DNA of 64,000 bases from Thalassoglobus polymorphus (GCF_007744255.1 NZ_CP036267.1:3752001-3816000); one strand, 5' to 3'. Shown: positions 48,768-58,855, counted from the stretch's first letter. Notes: a model not told the origin generated them from the sequence alone. Numbers and translations: made by a program.

Positions 48768-51700
48768 TTACGCAGCTTTCGATTCATTTAAGTCATCCAA
48801 CTCTGCACGCCGTTGCTCCAACGATGGAATCACCGGCGACTCTGAGTTCACACTGCGAATGTGCAAATCCATTTGAGGGAATGCAATTTCAATTCCAGCT
48901 TTCCGGAATTCGCGATCAATCGTCAGATGCAAGTCGGTAATGACTTTCAGCCTATTGTCGAGGTTCGGCAAGTAGACTCTGAGGTTGAACGACAAAGTGC
49001 TGTCGCCAAAGCCTTCAAAGGAAGCAATCGGAGCTGGATCGTTAAGCACAACTGGGTTTTCCTGTGCAACGCGATTGAGAATCTCCAATGCCAAATCAGT
49101 CTCGGCTCCGTATGCAACACCAACGTTGATGACAACGCGGTTTGTCTTGTCAGAGAGAGTCCAGTTCAGCAGCCTGCCCGTTACGAATTCTTTGTTGGGA
49201 ACGATGTATTCTTTGCGATCCCAATCGATGATTGTTGTCGCTCGGATTTGAATTTTCGAAACGCTGCCGGTGACATTATCAATTGTCACAACGTCGCCGA
49301 TTCGAATCGGTCGTTCGAAGAGAATAATCAATCCGGAAACAAAGTTAGCGAAGATTTCCTGGAGTCCAAATCCAAGCCCCACCGTCAAAGCAGCCACCAG
49401 CCATTGGACGCTGGACCAGCCAATTCCCATCGTTTTACAAGCGACAATCATCCCGATCAAAACACAGGCATATCGACAAAGCGTTGTGATTGCGTTTCGT
49501 TCTCCATGATCAAGGGGCAAGCGTTGGAGAAGAGAGAGCTCCAGTAATCCGGGTAAGTTTTTACTTCCAAAAATGGAGACGGTGACGATTCCCGCAGCGA
49601 ACAGCAAATTCCCGAAAGTAATCCACTTCTGCTTGGTGACGGTCCGCAGCGTTTCTTCCCCGTCGATAGTATGCGACTCAACGACAGTGACAGCGGTACT
49701 CCAGAGTTCGATACGGTTGAACACATGCAACGCGGGCATAACCTGTGACCAGATCATCCAACTCCCACTGAGCATCACCACACATGCGGTGACTCGAAGC
49801 AGTCGCACCATTTGCTGGTTCAATGTTGAAAGATCAACTTGTGGTTTATCAACCGGTGGGACTGGACTGCTCCCGTTCTCTCCAGATGCCTCGGAATTCG
49901 ACTCCATCGCAGCTGCGCGACGAGCTCGGGCATGGTCCATCGCGATTTGACGCCGCGCGGCGAGGAGCCACTGCGTGATGATTGTGTAGGCGATCACAAT
50001 GGAAATCGAGAGCCAGAACGTAAATTGAAGTCGTACAAGTAGCTGCTCAGCCGTGTACTGATAGCCAACTCCAGCCATGATTCCCAACGCACAAGGCGAG
50101 AGAATGCTGAGGGGATACCAGAATTTCCGGGTGCGATACATCAACCCGTCGGGGTTCCCTTGCAGAAGATGCCCCAGGATTTGCCCTGTCGGTCTCAGCA
50201 TCTTCATCGAAGCCATCATCAACACGCCACAGAAGGCAATGAAGGAAATTCGGCCTAAAGAGTCTGCCCAGAAACCTTCGTTATAAACGCTGGAAACTGT
50301 ACTCAAAAACATCAGCGGCAAACTGACTGCGATCAGGAAGAGTAAATGTGAATGGACTGCGGAGATTGATCCCGGTGACCACTTCAAAAATGTTTCCGCG
50401 ATTCCTTTCTTACGACAAATCTGACGCAAAACTTCCATCGTCCAAAACGCGATGGCAGTGACTTGCAATGCGATTCCAGATGCAAACGTAAAATCATTCG
50501 CTGAGACGGATGTCAATCTCCAACCAATTAGCCAAATCAATACAGGCCAGACGGAAGAGATCATCAAGGTCAGCCCCAACGCAGAAAGTGTCGCAGTGAC
50601 GTTTGAGGTCAATTGACTCTTGGACTTCTTTCCGAGTGCGGCAATCAAGACTCGAATACGCTGTAGAAAAACCAATACGGAAATTGCAGCGAACAATGCC
50701 GTAAGATAGAGATATTTGTGCAGCAGAATATCCTGCTTGAGGACATTGTATGAAACAACGAAATTCTCCGCTGAGAAGATGTCTCGTGTCCCTGCAAGTG
50801 TTCTCGTAAAAGTCGACGAATTGACGATCCCTGCACTCGGAATCCAGAGAATTCGCTCATCGATGAAGCTTTGGTACTCCGTAATTTCCGCTGTCAGGAA
50901 TTGACTCTTCACATCGATTTCCCCCTGAGTCATCAGCAAAGTGCCGGTGTCGTTCAGTAGGGCGTCGAGATAAGTCTGGCGATCATTGAGAAGATCACGC
51001 GCAGTTTCACGGATTTCATCGTCCGAAATCGTACGCTGCGTTCCGACCTCGGCAAGGATTGCTTCGATTTGCGTTTCAAAGTCGCCAAGATGATCACGCT
51101 CATCTTGAAGTGGCATTCTCTCTAGCTGCAACCGTGTGATCTCTTTTTGAGCGGTCCGTTGATGTCGGCGAAACTTGGCTGGTGAAGGAAGCCGATGTCG
51201 CTGATTGCGCAACAACATTCCCGCTCCGGTGGACAATGCTCCGAGGTTTTCCTTATCTCGAAGATCCTCAAAGTTCTTGGAGATTTCATCACTCTTCTCC
51301 ACGATTTCTTTTAGCAGCTTCTCAGCAGTGACGAGTTCTGCCTGAACAGTTTTCCGCTGTTGTGTCAAATCTGTGTTTCGCTCGGCCAATTGCCGCAAAG
51401 CTGGGTGAGTGTTTCGCAGTTTTTCTTTCGCTTCTCGGGCTTGTCTCTCACTTTCAGCTCTTCTCGCTTCTGCAATCGCCAATTTCCAGTTTTCTAATCG
51501 CTTCTCATGAAAACTCTTTTTTCGCATGAGCTCATCACGTTCGAGCGGGAAGAGTTCTGTCAGCGCCTCATAGCGAGATTGCTCGACTCGAGTCTGTTCG
51601 AGTTGCTGTTGCAACAAGATCAATAAAGCTTCTTGATCTGTTTTCCGAGCCAGCGTCAGTGCTGGCGACTCTCCATCAACAGGAGGCGCTTTGATTGCAT

Positions 51701-52586
51701 TCTGAAGTTCTTCGAGTTGCTGCTTTGTCTTTTCCAGAATCGCCGGCATTTGCGGTTTTCGTTCTGCTCGAACTTTCGCCTTGGCTTCCCAGGTCTCGAT
51801 TTTTCTTCGAACTTCGTTTGCCAGTTCTTCTTCCGCCAACCTTTGCTGTTCCAGTTCCGAAAGACTTGTCTGCTTGGAGATTTCAAGATCGGTTTTCAGT
51901 GCCGGGCGTTCCAGAAAGGCTTTCTTTTCTTTAATCGCTTCTGGTCCCCGTTCACGTTCCCCTTTCAGCTCAGCAGTTTTCTTTACGGACTCGCTGTGAA
52001 GTTTCAGCGACTCGAGCGCACGATCATAGAATTGAAGAATCTGAGCTTTGGTTTCGTCTGCTAATTCCGTTTGCAGTTCGACAGCGGAACGTCGACGTGT
52101 GACTTCTTCTGCCGTCAGAATTCCCGGTTTTTCTTCGGCTTCAGTGTTCGGGGAAGGTGCTTCGGCAGTTGTTGCCGGTTTTGGAGCAACGGCAACTTGG
52201 GCCGTCTTCTTCTCAGCTGACTGAATTGCAGGGCCTGAATTCTCAACTTCTTGATAATTCACGGTCTGAATCGGATTGTGCTCAGGCTCGGTTGCGGGCT
52301 GAGTTTCAGCTTCAGACTGAGCTGATAGCATCCCCTGAACATCTTCTCGCCTGCCAGAGAAAGAGTCCGTGTTGAACTGCTTTGAATCCAGAGATTGCCA
52401 AAGATTTGAGTGAGACGGACCTGGAGGGAAAACGGAATCCGGTGATGAGAGATCCACTTCATTTTCAGCAGATGCTGAAATCGGAACGAGATCCTGAGCG
52501 CAGAGAGATTGTTGCCGAACGAGAAGAAAAATCGCGAAAAAAGCAACTTGCAGAAACGTCTGACGCGGTGCGTAGAAACAGGACAT
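48768..52586 (-). CDS. Giant MscS-family mechanosensitive channel (MscK/KefA-like)
   Basis: 1272 residues. Signal peptide (FLQVAFFAIFLLVRQQSLCA), then a periplasmic coiled-coil region of about 450 residues rich in Glu, Lys, Arg (residues ~140-560), then about ten membrane helices, and the C-terminal MscS domain: LVAALTVGLGFGLQEIFANF (pore helix), VSGLIILFERPIRIGDVV, VSKIQIRATTIIDWDRKEYI and VPNKEFVTGRLLNWTLSD. This is the layout of MscK/MscM-type channels, which open under hypo-osmotic stress. An N-terminal part of about 560 residues is normal for the class. AAA ATPases flank it on both sides. Confidence 0.93.
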   Translation of the reverse strand: MSCFYAPRQTFLQVAFFAIFLLVRQQSLCAQDLVPISASAENEVDLSSPDSVFPPGPSHSNLWQSLDSKQFNTDSFSGRREDVQGMLSAQSEAETQPATEPEHNPIQTVNYQEVENSGPAIQSAEKKTAQVAVAPKPATTAEAPSPNTEAEEKPGILTAEEVTRRRSAVELQTELADETKAQILQFYDRALESLKLHSESVKKTAELKGERERGPEAIKEKKAFLERPALKTDLEISKQTSLSELEQQRLAEEELANEVRRKIETWEAKAKVRAERKPQMPAILEKTKQQLEELQNAIKAPPVDGESPALTLARKTDQEALLILLQQQLEQTRVEQSRYEALTELFPLERDELMRKKSFHEKRLENWKLAIAEARRAESERQAREAKEKLRNTHPALRQLAERNTDLTQQRKTVQAELVTAEKLLKEIVEKSDEISKNFEDLRDKENLGALSTGAGMLLRNQRHRLPSPAKFRRHQRTAQKEITRLQLERMPLQDERDHLGDFETQIEAILAEVGTQRTISDDEIRETARDLLNDRQTYLDALLNDTGTLLMTQGEIDVKSQFLTAEITEYQSFIDERILWIPSAGIVNSSTFTRTLAGTRDIFSAENFVVSYNVLKQDILLHKYLYLTALFAAISVLVFLQRIRVLIAALGKKSKSQLTSNVTATLSALGLTLMISSVWPVLIWLIGWRLTSVSANDFTFASGIALQVTAIAFWTMEVLRQICRKKGIAETFLKWSPGSISAVHSHLLFLIAVSLPLMFLSTVSSVYNEGFWADSLGRISFIAFCGVLMMASMKMLRPTGQILGHLLQGNPDGLMYRTRKFWYPLSILSPCALGIMAGVGYQYTAEQLLVRLQFTFWLSISIVIAYTIITQWLLAARRQIAMDHARARRAAAMESNSEASGENGSSPVPPVDKPQVDLSTLNQQMVRLLRVTACVVMLSGSWMIWSQVMPALHVFNRIELWSTAVTVVESHTIDGEETLRTVTKQKWITFGNLLFAAGIVTVSIFGSKNLPGLLELSLLQRLPLDHGERNAITTLCRYACVLIGMIVACKTMGIGWSSVQWLVAALTVGLGFGLQEIFANFVSGLIILFERPIRIGDVVTIDNVTGSVSKIQIRATTIIDWDRKEYIVPNKEFVTGRLLNWTLSDKTNRVVINVGVAYGAETDLALEILNRVAQENPVVLNDPAPIASFEGFGDSTLSFNLRVYLPNLDNRLKVITDLHLTIDREFRKAGIEIAFPQMDLHIRSVNSESPVIPSLEQRRAELDDLNESKAA

Positions 52587-53111
52587 TCTGGACTCGAAAC
52601 AGGTTGGAGGAGAACTTGCACCCCATTCGTCTCATCAGTGAACTGCAACACTTCGATCAAAAACTCCTCAATGAAAGATGACCGCTGGAGGAACAACTTT
52701 CAGCAATGGAAAGACCGAAAGAGAGATTCAAATGAATGGAAGTGTCAGCAAATTAAGATGTGTCAATGGGAAGTGCAGAGCAGCGAAGGGATCATCAGAA
52801 TTGATGAGTGGAAATTCTTTTCTACGACGAGTTCCCAAATTGGTCAATATCGAAAACCGGGTGACTACATCAGCAACATTCGATGAGACAAGTTCTTGAG
52901 GATCGAACGATTTTGGCGTCTCGGTGTTGGAAGTCATCCGCGAATGCGTAGAATCAGAATGAAGAAACTTCCACTATTTCCGCTTCTACTCTGTCGAACT
53001 CTGAATGCCCTGCGGTTTGAGGAATCTGGCTCACTTGTTGGTGTGCCAAGGACCCGGATACGGAGTGGCATTTTGTGAGAGACGGACCATTACTGACTAA
53101 CGGTATACTGA
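52587..53111. other. Divergent intergenic region, nothing recognised
   Basis: About 525 bp between the divergent mscS and MoxR-like genes. No family A or B repeat, hairpin, or small gene that I can support. Confidence 0.5.
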
Positions 53112-54542
53112 ATGTCCAACCGTCCGACGACTCTGCGTGAACTTAAAGAATCAGGCTATCAGACCATTTCAGTCAAAACTGAAATGAGACGAAATTTGAT
53201 TTCAAAACTCAGAAACAAGGAAACATTGTTCCCCGGAATTCTGGGATATGATGAAACCGTCATTCCACAGATCGTGAACGGCATACTGGCGAAGCATGAC
53301 CTGCTGTTCCTCGGACTGAGAGGACAAGGAAAAACACGCATGCTGCGTATGCTCACGCAGTTCCTGGATGAAGCAATCCCGATCGTCTCCGGTTCAGAAA
53401 TTCACGATGATCCCTTGAGTCCGATCTCCCGCTTCGCCCGTGATATTGTCCAGAATCAGGGAGACCAAACTCCCATCGAGTGGATTTCCCGCGAAGAGCG
53501 TTACCTCGAAAAGCTCGCAACTCCCGATGTGACCATTGCCGACTTAATCGGAGAAGTCGACCTGATCAAGCACGCTGAAGGTCGCCACTTGTCGAGTGAA
53601 GACGTCATGCACTTCGGACTCATCCCACGTAGCCACCGGGGAATCTTCTGCATGAACGAACTTCCCGACCTCTCTCCTAAAATTCAGGTCGGACTCTTCA
53701 ACGTCCTCGAAGAGCGAGATGTGCAAATCCGAGGCTTTACTGTTCGATTGCCGGTCGATGTTTGCATGGTTTTCTCTGCGAACCCTGAAGATTACACCAA
53801 CCGTGGTCGCATTGTAACTCCGCTGAAAGACCGCATTGGCTCAGTGATCCGGACTCACTATCCACTCGAACGCGAACTTGGAATTCAAATTCTTGACGAA
53901 CAAGCCTGGGCCACTCGAGACGAAGATGGCAAAGATGTGATCGTCCCAACGTTCCTGAAAGAAATCGTGGAAGAAATGAGTCGACTGGCGCGCACCAGCC
54001 CACACGTGAATCAGGCATCTGGTGTCAGTGTGCGGATGTCGATCGCAAACCTGGAGTCTTTGATTTCCAATGCCGAGCGGCGTTCGCTGGTTCACGGCGA
54101 AGATGTCCCAGTTGCCCGCGTGAGTGATCTTTTCTGGATGGCTCCCAGCTCTCGCGGAAAAATCGAACTCGGACTCTCCGAAGAGACCGGCGACGAAGAC
54201 TTGCTGATCCATCGCCTCATTGAGGAAGCAATCAAAAACCTGTTCGATCAATACCTTTCCCCTAAACGATTCTCCAATGTCGTCGAGCATTTCAACTCTG
54301 GACATCGCCTCAAACTTGACCCCGAGTCTGGTACGTCTGAGTTCTTAAGCGAGATGGAAAAGATCCGGGGTTTCGAAGACCAACTGACACAAATCTCAGC
54401 TGACCTGGCACCAGAACAGAGCGAAGGCTCATCGGCCGCCGGGATTCGGGCCGCAATCGCAGAGTTTATCCTAGAAGGTCTCTATGCACACAACCGCTTG
54501 AACCGCCAAATGCGATTCGGGCAGTTTGTCTACGGAGACTAG
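53112..54542 (+). CDS. MoxR/magnesium-chelatase-like AAA+ ATPase
   Basis: 476 residues. Walker A is LFLGLRGQGKTRMLRML (68-75, GLRGQGKT, with Arg-Gly in place of the usual residues). Walker B is GIFCMNELPDLSPKIQVGLF, and the sensor is VFSANPEDYTNRGRIVTPLKDR, all in the MoxR/ChlI/RavA clade. The insert LIGEVDLIKHAEG is typical of magnesium-chelatase-like ATPases. A helical lid (VSVRMSIANLESLISNAERR) follows, and the C-terminus is rich in helices. These ATPases act as chaperones or assembly factors, often with VWA partners; none is adjacent. Its stop TAG is the start of a family B repeat. Confidence 0.9.
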   Translation: MSNRPTTLRELKESGYQTISVKTEMRRNLISKLRNKETLFPGILGYDETVIPQIVNGILAKHDLLFLGLRGQGKTRMLRMLTQFLDEAIPIVSGSEIHDDPLSPISRFARDIVQNQGDQTPIEWISREERYLEKLATPDVTIADLIGEVDLIKHAEGRHLSSEDVMHFGLIPRSHRGIFCMNELPDLSPKIQVGLFNVLEERDVQIRGFTVRLPVDVCMVFSANPEDYTNRGRIVTPLKDRIGSVIRTHYPLERELGIQILDEQAWATRDEDGKDVIVPTFLKEIVEEMSRLARTSPHVNQASGVSVRMSIANLESLISNAERRSLVHGEDVPVARVSDLFWMAPSSRGKIELGLSEETGDEDLLIHRLIEEAIKNLFDQYLSPKRFSNVVEHFNSGHRLKLDPESGTSEFLSEMEKIRGFEDQLTQISADLAPEQSEGSSAAGIRAAIAEFILEGLYAHNRLNRQMRFGQFVYGD

Positions 54543-54618
54543 AGTACCGTTCGAATTGGTTTGCAGGATCTGCCTCGTGGCGAACAGATTTTTACTAGAG
54601 AAATGCGTTCGCCGATCT
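54540..54618 (+). repeat. Family B element without insertion, overlapping a stop codon
   Basis: TAGAGTACCGTTCGAATTGG, GATCTGCCTCGTGGCGAACA, then TTTTTACTAGAGAAATGCG uninterrupted. It is the empty-site counterpart of the nested copy at 23247-23427. The first TAG (54540-54542) is the stop codon of the MoxR-like gene. Confidence 0.75.
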
Positions 54619-54620
54619 GT

Positions 54621-55337
54621 TCAAAATTCTCCCAGCACTTCAGGCTCGTCGGTGGCAGCAACGAGGATTTGCTTCGCGTACTCGACCTGATTTTCAGTAA
54701 GCGGAAGTGGAACAACTTGTAGGCCCCCGGTCATCTCGTTGGCATTACCGGTCGCAGTGAGGCACAAACTTGTTGCCATCTCCGATGGTTCGACGATCTG
54801 AATGATTTTGGGATCAACGGATTTCGCAAGCTCTGTTCGGAGTGAATCGTCCCCATCCACAGCGACAACGAGCGGCCGAACTTGGAGAGAGTTTCGCAAC
54901 TCAGCCAGCGACTTGCCAAACTGTGGATGAATCCACTCTCCAGCGACATCGCAAGCAGGATCGAGGACAAAACGACGATAGAAACAGGCTGGGTGAGGAA
55001 TGGTTAAATGGGGAGTTTTGAGTACGTATTGCTCTACCAGGATTAAGTCTAAATCGATGGAGCGTGGCCCCCAATGCTTCGAACGCTTTCGCCCCAGTTG
55101 ATTTTCAATTTGTTGAAGCAAGTTCAGTAGTTCAACGGGTTCCAAGTCAACATTCGCTGTCACCGCTGAGTTTAGAAATGGATCGCCAGCTTCTATGCCC
55201 ACGGGCTGCGTGGAATAAAGCCGACTCTTAGCAGTGACAGCCACTTGAGGATGGGCATTCAAAAGCTCAATCGCTTCGTTCATGATTGAAGCGACCTCTC
55301 CCAAATTCCCTCCAAGTGCTATCAAAGCTTCCGGCAT
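54621..55337 (-). CDS. folK: 2-amino-4-hydroxy-6-hydroxymethyldihydropteridine pyrophosphokinase with C-terminal extension
   Basis: Transfers pyrophosphate from ATP to the pterin in folate synthesis. The first 150 residues are a normal FolK: ALIALGGNLGEVASIMNEAI, YSTQPVGIEAGDPFLNSAV, ENQLGRKRSKHWGPRSIDLD and TIPHPACFYRRFVLDPACDV. About 85 further residues (LVVAVDGDDSLRTELA, MATSLCLTATGNANEMTGGL, VEYAKQILVAATDEPEVL) are not part of standard FolK (about 160 residues) and I do not recognise them. ATG 55337 is preferred over an in-frame TTG four codons upstream. It is not near folP or folB. Confidence 0.94.
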   Translation of the reverse strand: MPEALIALGGNLGEVASIMNEAIELLNAHPQVAVTAKSRLYSTQPVGIEAGDPFLNSAVTANVDLEPVELLNLLQQIENQLGRKRSKHWGPRSIDLDLILVEQYVLKTPHLTIPHPACFYRRFVLDPACDVAGEWIHPQFGKSLAELRNSLQVRPLVVAVDGDDSLRTELAKSVDPKIIQIVEPSEMATSLCLTATGNANEMTGGLQVVPLPLTENQVEYAKQILVAATDEPEVLGEF

Positions 55338-55706
55338 GAAAAATTCCAAAGATGAATCAGTGAACGATATGAATATTCCAATAGGGACAATATTCCAGGC
55401 AACAATCCCCTCAGTCCTCGCGATAAATCTGGAACGAGTAAACGTTTCCTAGGATCATTCATAAATGAAAAAACGCGAAAAAGACTTATTCAGATTCAGC
55501 ATAGGGAGGATCTTTTCAGAGCCACAACTTCATTCTATTATCACCCTTAAGATGTAAGTTTCATCTCTCGCGTTTTTGTCAGTTTGACTACCGGACTGAA
55601 AATCCGGTGATCAGGGCTTTCGAATTTGCTAGTAATGTAATTGTTAGGCTACGATTGACGCGAGGTTCAACAGTTTTAATCAGTGAATAGATTCAAGAAG
55701 CGTGAA
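55338..55706. other. Intergenic region with a tRNA-like hairpin
   Basis: About 370 bp between folK and a small gene. CCGGA-CTGAAAA-TCCGG (55591-55607) copies a tRNA-Phe anticodon arm, but no matching T arm or acceptor stem can be built, so it is not a tRNA. No family A or B repeat. Confidence 0.5.
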
Positions 55707-56033
55707 ATGTTTGATGCGAAGACTGAAAGAATTTTGTTGTGGGTATGTGTCGCCGTGTTGTTCGTATGGAATGCATTCCAGGGGGTTCCGGAAACTCCCA
55801 GCGGAGTCATTGTAGCAAGAGAGTTGCGGATCATTGATAATATTGGAGTAGAGAGAGTTCGCCTCGGTTCTTCTAAAGAAATGGAGCTGGGCACAGAGCC
55901 TCAATTAGTAATCAATGACGCTTCGGGTGAGGAAGTCATTAGTGCCTCGTCAGGCTTTGCTGGCGGTGGAAGATTGACCATCAGGTCTGCGGAAGGCGAG
56001 ATCTATAATGTCATGCCCCTCCCGAGTCGTTAG
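55707..56033 (+). CDS. Small membrane-anchored beta-rich protein
   Basis: About 108 residues. One N-terminal helix (ILLWVCVAVLFVWNAF) anchors the protein, followed by a beta-rich part in which the phrase 'VARELRIIDNIGVERVRLG' and then 'QLVINDASGEEVISAS' repeats the pattern strand-D-x-x-G-strand. Similar repeats are common in unassigned planctomycete proteins (ARELxLxDxxGxxRAxLG type). Function unknown. GTG 55683 is an alternative start eight codons upstream. Confidence 0.6.
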   Translation: MFDAKTERILLWVCVAVLFVWNAFQGVPETPSGVIVARELRIIDNIGVERVRLGSSKEMELGTEPQLVINDASGEEVISASSGFAGGGRLTIRSAEGEIYNVMPLPSR

Positions 56034-56321
56034 CTCTCAGTAGTTGGATTCTTGGCTTCGTCAAGCGCATTCCAATCTAGGCGACGATACGGTGGTCTTT
56101 CTTTAAACCTGCCCCAAAATACCGTTCGGACGGCAGCTTGAGAAGCCGATGATTCGCTTCGAATTCTTCGGGGAGAAGCTCCTTGGGGTAGTGCTTCGCT
56201 GAGCTTGATGCAATAATTTTGTCTGATGCGTGAGTCGAATGCTTTCTTCAACATGAAGGTCGCACGATAAGAGTCACGCAATCCCCCCACCCTCCCGTCT
56301 CCTTTTCGAGGAGCCCCTGCC
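56034..56321. other. Short gap before the Big_2/DUF1549 gene
   Basis: About 290 bp. On the minus strand a frame of about 97 codons (start 56323) overlaps the start of the next gene; its translation is Arg/Ser-rich and unlike any family I know, so I do not call it a gene. Confidence 0.4.
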
Positions 56322-58790
56322 ATGTTACGAATGATTTCAATGAGAATCAGTATCTTTTTGTTGATTGCCAACATTGCTTTGGGAGCTGAGGAAGCCTCGC
56401 TTCAGATTGAACCTGCTGAAGTCACGCTCTCAGGGGCTTTCGATCGCGCGCAACTTCTCGTCTCGCCTAAACTGGATGCTGCGAAGGCGATCTCGGCAGG
56501 CGATTTAACACAACAAGCGGAATACACATCGTCGGATGAGAACATCGTGACGGTCTCTTCTGAGGGACAGCTGCTGGCTGTGATGAACGGGACAGCGGAG
56601 ATCACTATTCAGGTCGGTGAGAAAATCTCAAAGGTTCCGGTAACTGTCACTGGAGTCGAAGAAACGCCCGAAATCAATTACCTGACAGATGTCCAACCGA
56701 TCATGAGTCGTGCCGGGTGCAACTCTGGAGCATGCCATGCAAGCCAATATGGAAAAGGTGGTTTTATCCTGTCTGTCTTCAGTTTCGATCCCCAGAAAGA
56801 CCGGGAAGCGATTGTTACCGACCGATCGCAGCGGCGAGTCAATTTCATTGATCCTGAAAGAAGCCTATTCCTAAAAAAACCGACAATGCAAGTCGCCCAT
56901 GGTGGTGGAAAGCGTTTACAGGCAGGTTCTCCGGACTATCAAATATTGCTCAACTGGATTCGTAATCAGGCGCCGGGGCCAGATCAAAAATCGATCAGAG
57001 TGACTCAACTTGAAGTCTTCCCGAAAGAGAAAATCATCTCACCCGAACATCTGCAACAATTGCGGGTGGTCGCGACCTATTCGGACGACTCAAAACGGGA
57101 TGTGACACACTGGGCAAAGTACAGTTCCCTCGACGATGGGGTTGTTTCCGTCTCCGACAATGGACTTGTTACCTCGGCCGGGTTGGGGCAAACCTCAATT
57201 CTCGTTCGCTTCGAGAACTTCGCACAGAACGTTTTGTTCATGACACCTTATGGAGATTCTCATCTTGCCGATTGGCAGAACAACAATTTTGTGGACGAGC
57301 TCGCATCAAGTAAATTCGAAAAGCTCGGAATCACCCCGTCTCCGTTGTGTGATGATGCCACATTCGTGCGACGTGCATTCCTGGATGCAGTCGGCTCAAT
57401 CCCAACAATAGAAGAAACGCAGCAGTTCCTCGACGACACATCTCCAAACAAGCGGGAACAACTTGTTGACCGCCTGCTTGGCCTTACCGGGAATCCCAGT
57501 CTCGATCGCTACAACGACCGCTACGCGGCACTCTGGACTTTGAAATGGTCAGACCTATTACGCAATTCCAGCCGTGGAGCCGCTGCCGATGAACAACGCA
57601 TGTGGGCCATGCACAACTGGATCAAGGAATCGTTCCGAACCAACAAGCCGATCGACCAGTTTACCCGTGAACTGGTCACCGCCAAAGGTTCGATCTACTC
57701 AAGTGGACCGGCGAGCTATTTCCGAATCAATTCAAATTCCTCTGATCTCGCAGAAGCGACAACACAAATTTTCCTGGGACTCCGACTCGGTTGTGCAAAA
57801 TGCCATCACCATCCTTTTGAAAAATACAGCCAGGAAGACTACTACTCCTTTGCAGCCTTCTTCTCACGCGTTGGAACAAAGAACAGCGAAGAATTCGGGC
57901 TGTTCGGTCGTGAATCCGTCGTCATTGTGAAAAACTCTGGTGAAGTACGGCACCCGAAGACACGCAAGAACCTTGTCCCGAAGACGCTCGACCATGTCGA
58001 ATCCGACCATCCACTCGACCGCAGAATTCCACTCGCAGATTGGCTCACATCGAAGGAAAACAGTCTCTTCGCGAAGTCGATTGCGAACCGCTATACCTCA
58101 TACCTTTTAGGCCGGGGACTCGTTGAACCAGTCGACGACATGCGCGAAACGAACCCGGCAACAAACCCTGAACTCCTCGATCGTTTGGCGCAGCACTTCA
58201 TCGATTCCGATTTTGACGTAAAGCAATTGATGCGAGTCATCATGACATCACGCCTGTATCAATTGAGTTCGGTCCCGACGTCGCAAAACCAAACAGACAG
58301 CAAATTTTATAGCCACTACTACGTGAAACGTCTTTCCGCTGAACCGCTTCTCGACGCGATTGATCAAGTCACAAAATCGCAAACGAAATTCAAAAGCCTC
58401 CCGCCGGGGACCCGAGCAATCGAACTCCCAGATGGTGAATATCCAGATTACTTTCTCACCGTCTTCGGAAAGCCTCGTCGAGTCAGCGTGTGCGAATGCG
58501 AACGCATGCCTGATGAAAACCTTGCACAGGCATTACATACACTGAACGGAGAAATTCTTGCCAGGAAACTGGCTGACAAAGCGGGTCGTATTGAGTCGCT
58601 GACGAAAGACAAAGTCGAATCCGACGCAGCAATCGAACAATTATATCTGGCGGCCCTCTCTCGTTTCCCTCGACCTGAAGAAATTCAGGCGTTGAAATCG
58701 TTTGAGAAGGAAGCAGAATCGCCTCGGCAATTCTACGAAGACGTACTCTGGACGCTCCTGAACTCTAAAGAGTTCTTGTTCAACCATTAG
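56322..58790 (+). CDS. Big_2 domain, DUF1549 and DUF1553 exported protein
   Basis: 822 residues. Signal peptide (RISIFLLIANIALGAEE), a bacterial Ig-like Big_2 domain to about 110 (YTSSDENIVTVSSEGQLLAV), then a cytochrome-like segment with CNSGACH (C133, C138, H139), the CX4CH form usual in this subfamily. A second Ig-like domain (KRDVTHWAKYSSLDDGVVSV) follows, then DUF1549 (FVDELASSKFEKLGITPSPL, LGCAKCHHHPFEKYSQ) and DUF1553 (SIANRYTSYLLGRGLVEPVD, NPELLDRLAQHFIDSD). GAGGAG precedes ATG 56322. Unlike the 32-36 kb pair it has no DUF1501 neighbour. The stop TAG begins a family B element. Confidence 0.92.
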   Translation: MLRMISMRISIFLLIANIALGAEEASLQIEPAEVTLSGAFDRAQLLVSPKLDAAKAISAGDLTQQAEYTSSDENIVTVSSEGQLLAVMNGTAEITIQVGEKISKVPVTVTGVEETPEINYLTDVQPIMSRAGCNSGACHASQYGKGGFILSVFSFDPQKDREAIVTDRSQRRVNFIDPERSLFLKKPTMQVAHGGGKRLQAGSPDYQILLNWIRNQAPGPDQKSIRVTQLEVFPKEKIISPEHLQQLRVVATYSDDSKRDVTHWAKYSSLDDGVVSVSDNGLVTSAGLGQTSILVRFENFAQNVLFMTPYGDSHLADWQNNNFVDELASSKFEKLGITPSPLCDDATFVRRAFLDAVGSIPTIEETQQFLDDTSPNKREQLVDRLLGLTGNPSLDRYNDRYAALWTLKWSDLLRNSSRGAAADEQRMWAMHNWIKESFRTNKPIDQFTRELVTAKGSIYSSGPASYFRINSNSSDLAEATTQIFLGLRLGCAKCHHHPFEKYSQEDYYSFAAFFSRVGTKNSEEFGLFGRESVVIVKNSGEVRHPKTRKNLVPKTLDHVESDHPLDRRIPLADWLTSKENSLFAKSIANRYTSYLLGRGLVEPVDDMRETNPATNPELLDRLAQHFIDSDFDVKQLMRVIMTSRLYQLSSVPTSQNQTDSKFYSHYYVKRLSAEPLLDAIDQVTKSQTKFKSLPPGTRAIELPDGEYPDYFLTVFGKPRRVSVCECERMPDENLAQALHTLNGEILARKLADKAGRIESLTKDKVESDAAIEQLYLAALSRFPRPEEIQALKSFEKEAESPRQFYEDVLWTLLNSKEFLFNH

Positions 58791-58855
58791 AGTATCTTTC
58801 GAATTGGTGCTCAGATTCTGTCGTGAGGCAGAATCTGAATGCCAATTTCGTAAAC
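58788..58855 (+). repeat. Family B element forming a long hairpin, overlapping a stop codon
   Basis: TAGAGTATCTTTCGAATTGG, then CAGATTCTG (58812-58820) and CAGAATCTG (58829-58837), exact inverse repeats, extended outward by ATTGG and CCAAT. The TAG is the stop codon of the DUF1549/DUF1553 gene. Confidence 0.7.

Noticed and set aside
55591..55607. Possible tRNA-Phe gene
   Set aside because: The CTGAAAA loop in a 5-bp stem looks like a GAA anticodon arm, but no T arm and no acceptor stem at tRNA distance can be formed. At most a chance or decayed arm.
56030..56323. Minus-strand gene of about 97 codons
   Set aside because: It overlaps the start of the Big_2/DUF1549 gene and its Arg/Ser-rich translation matches no family.
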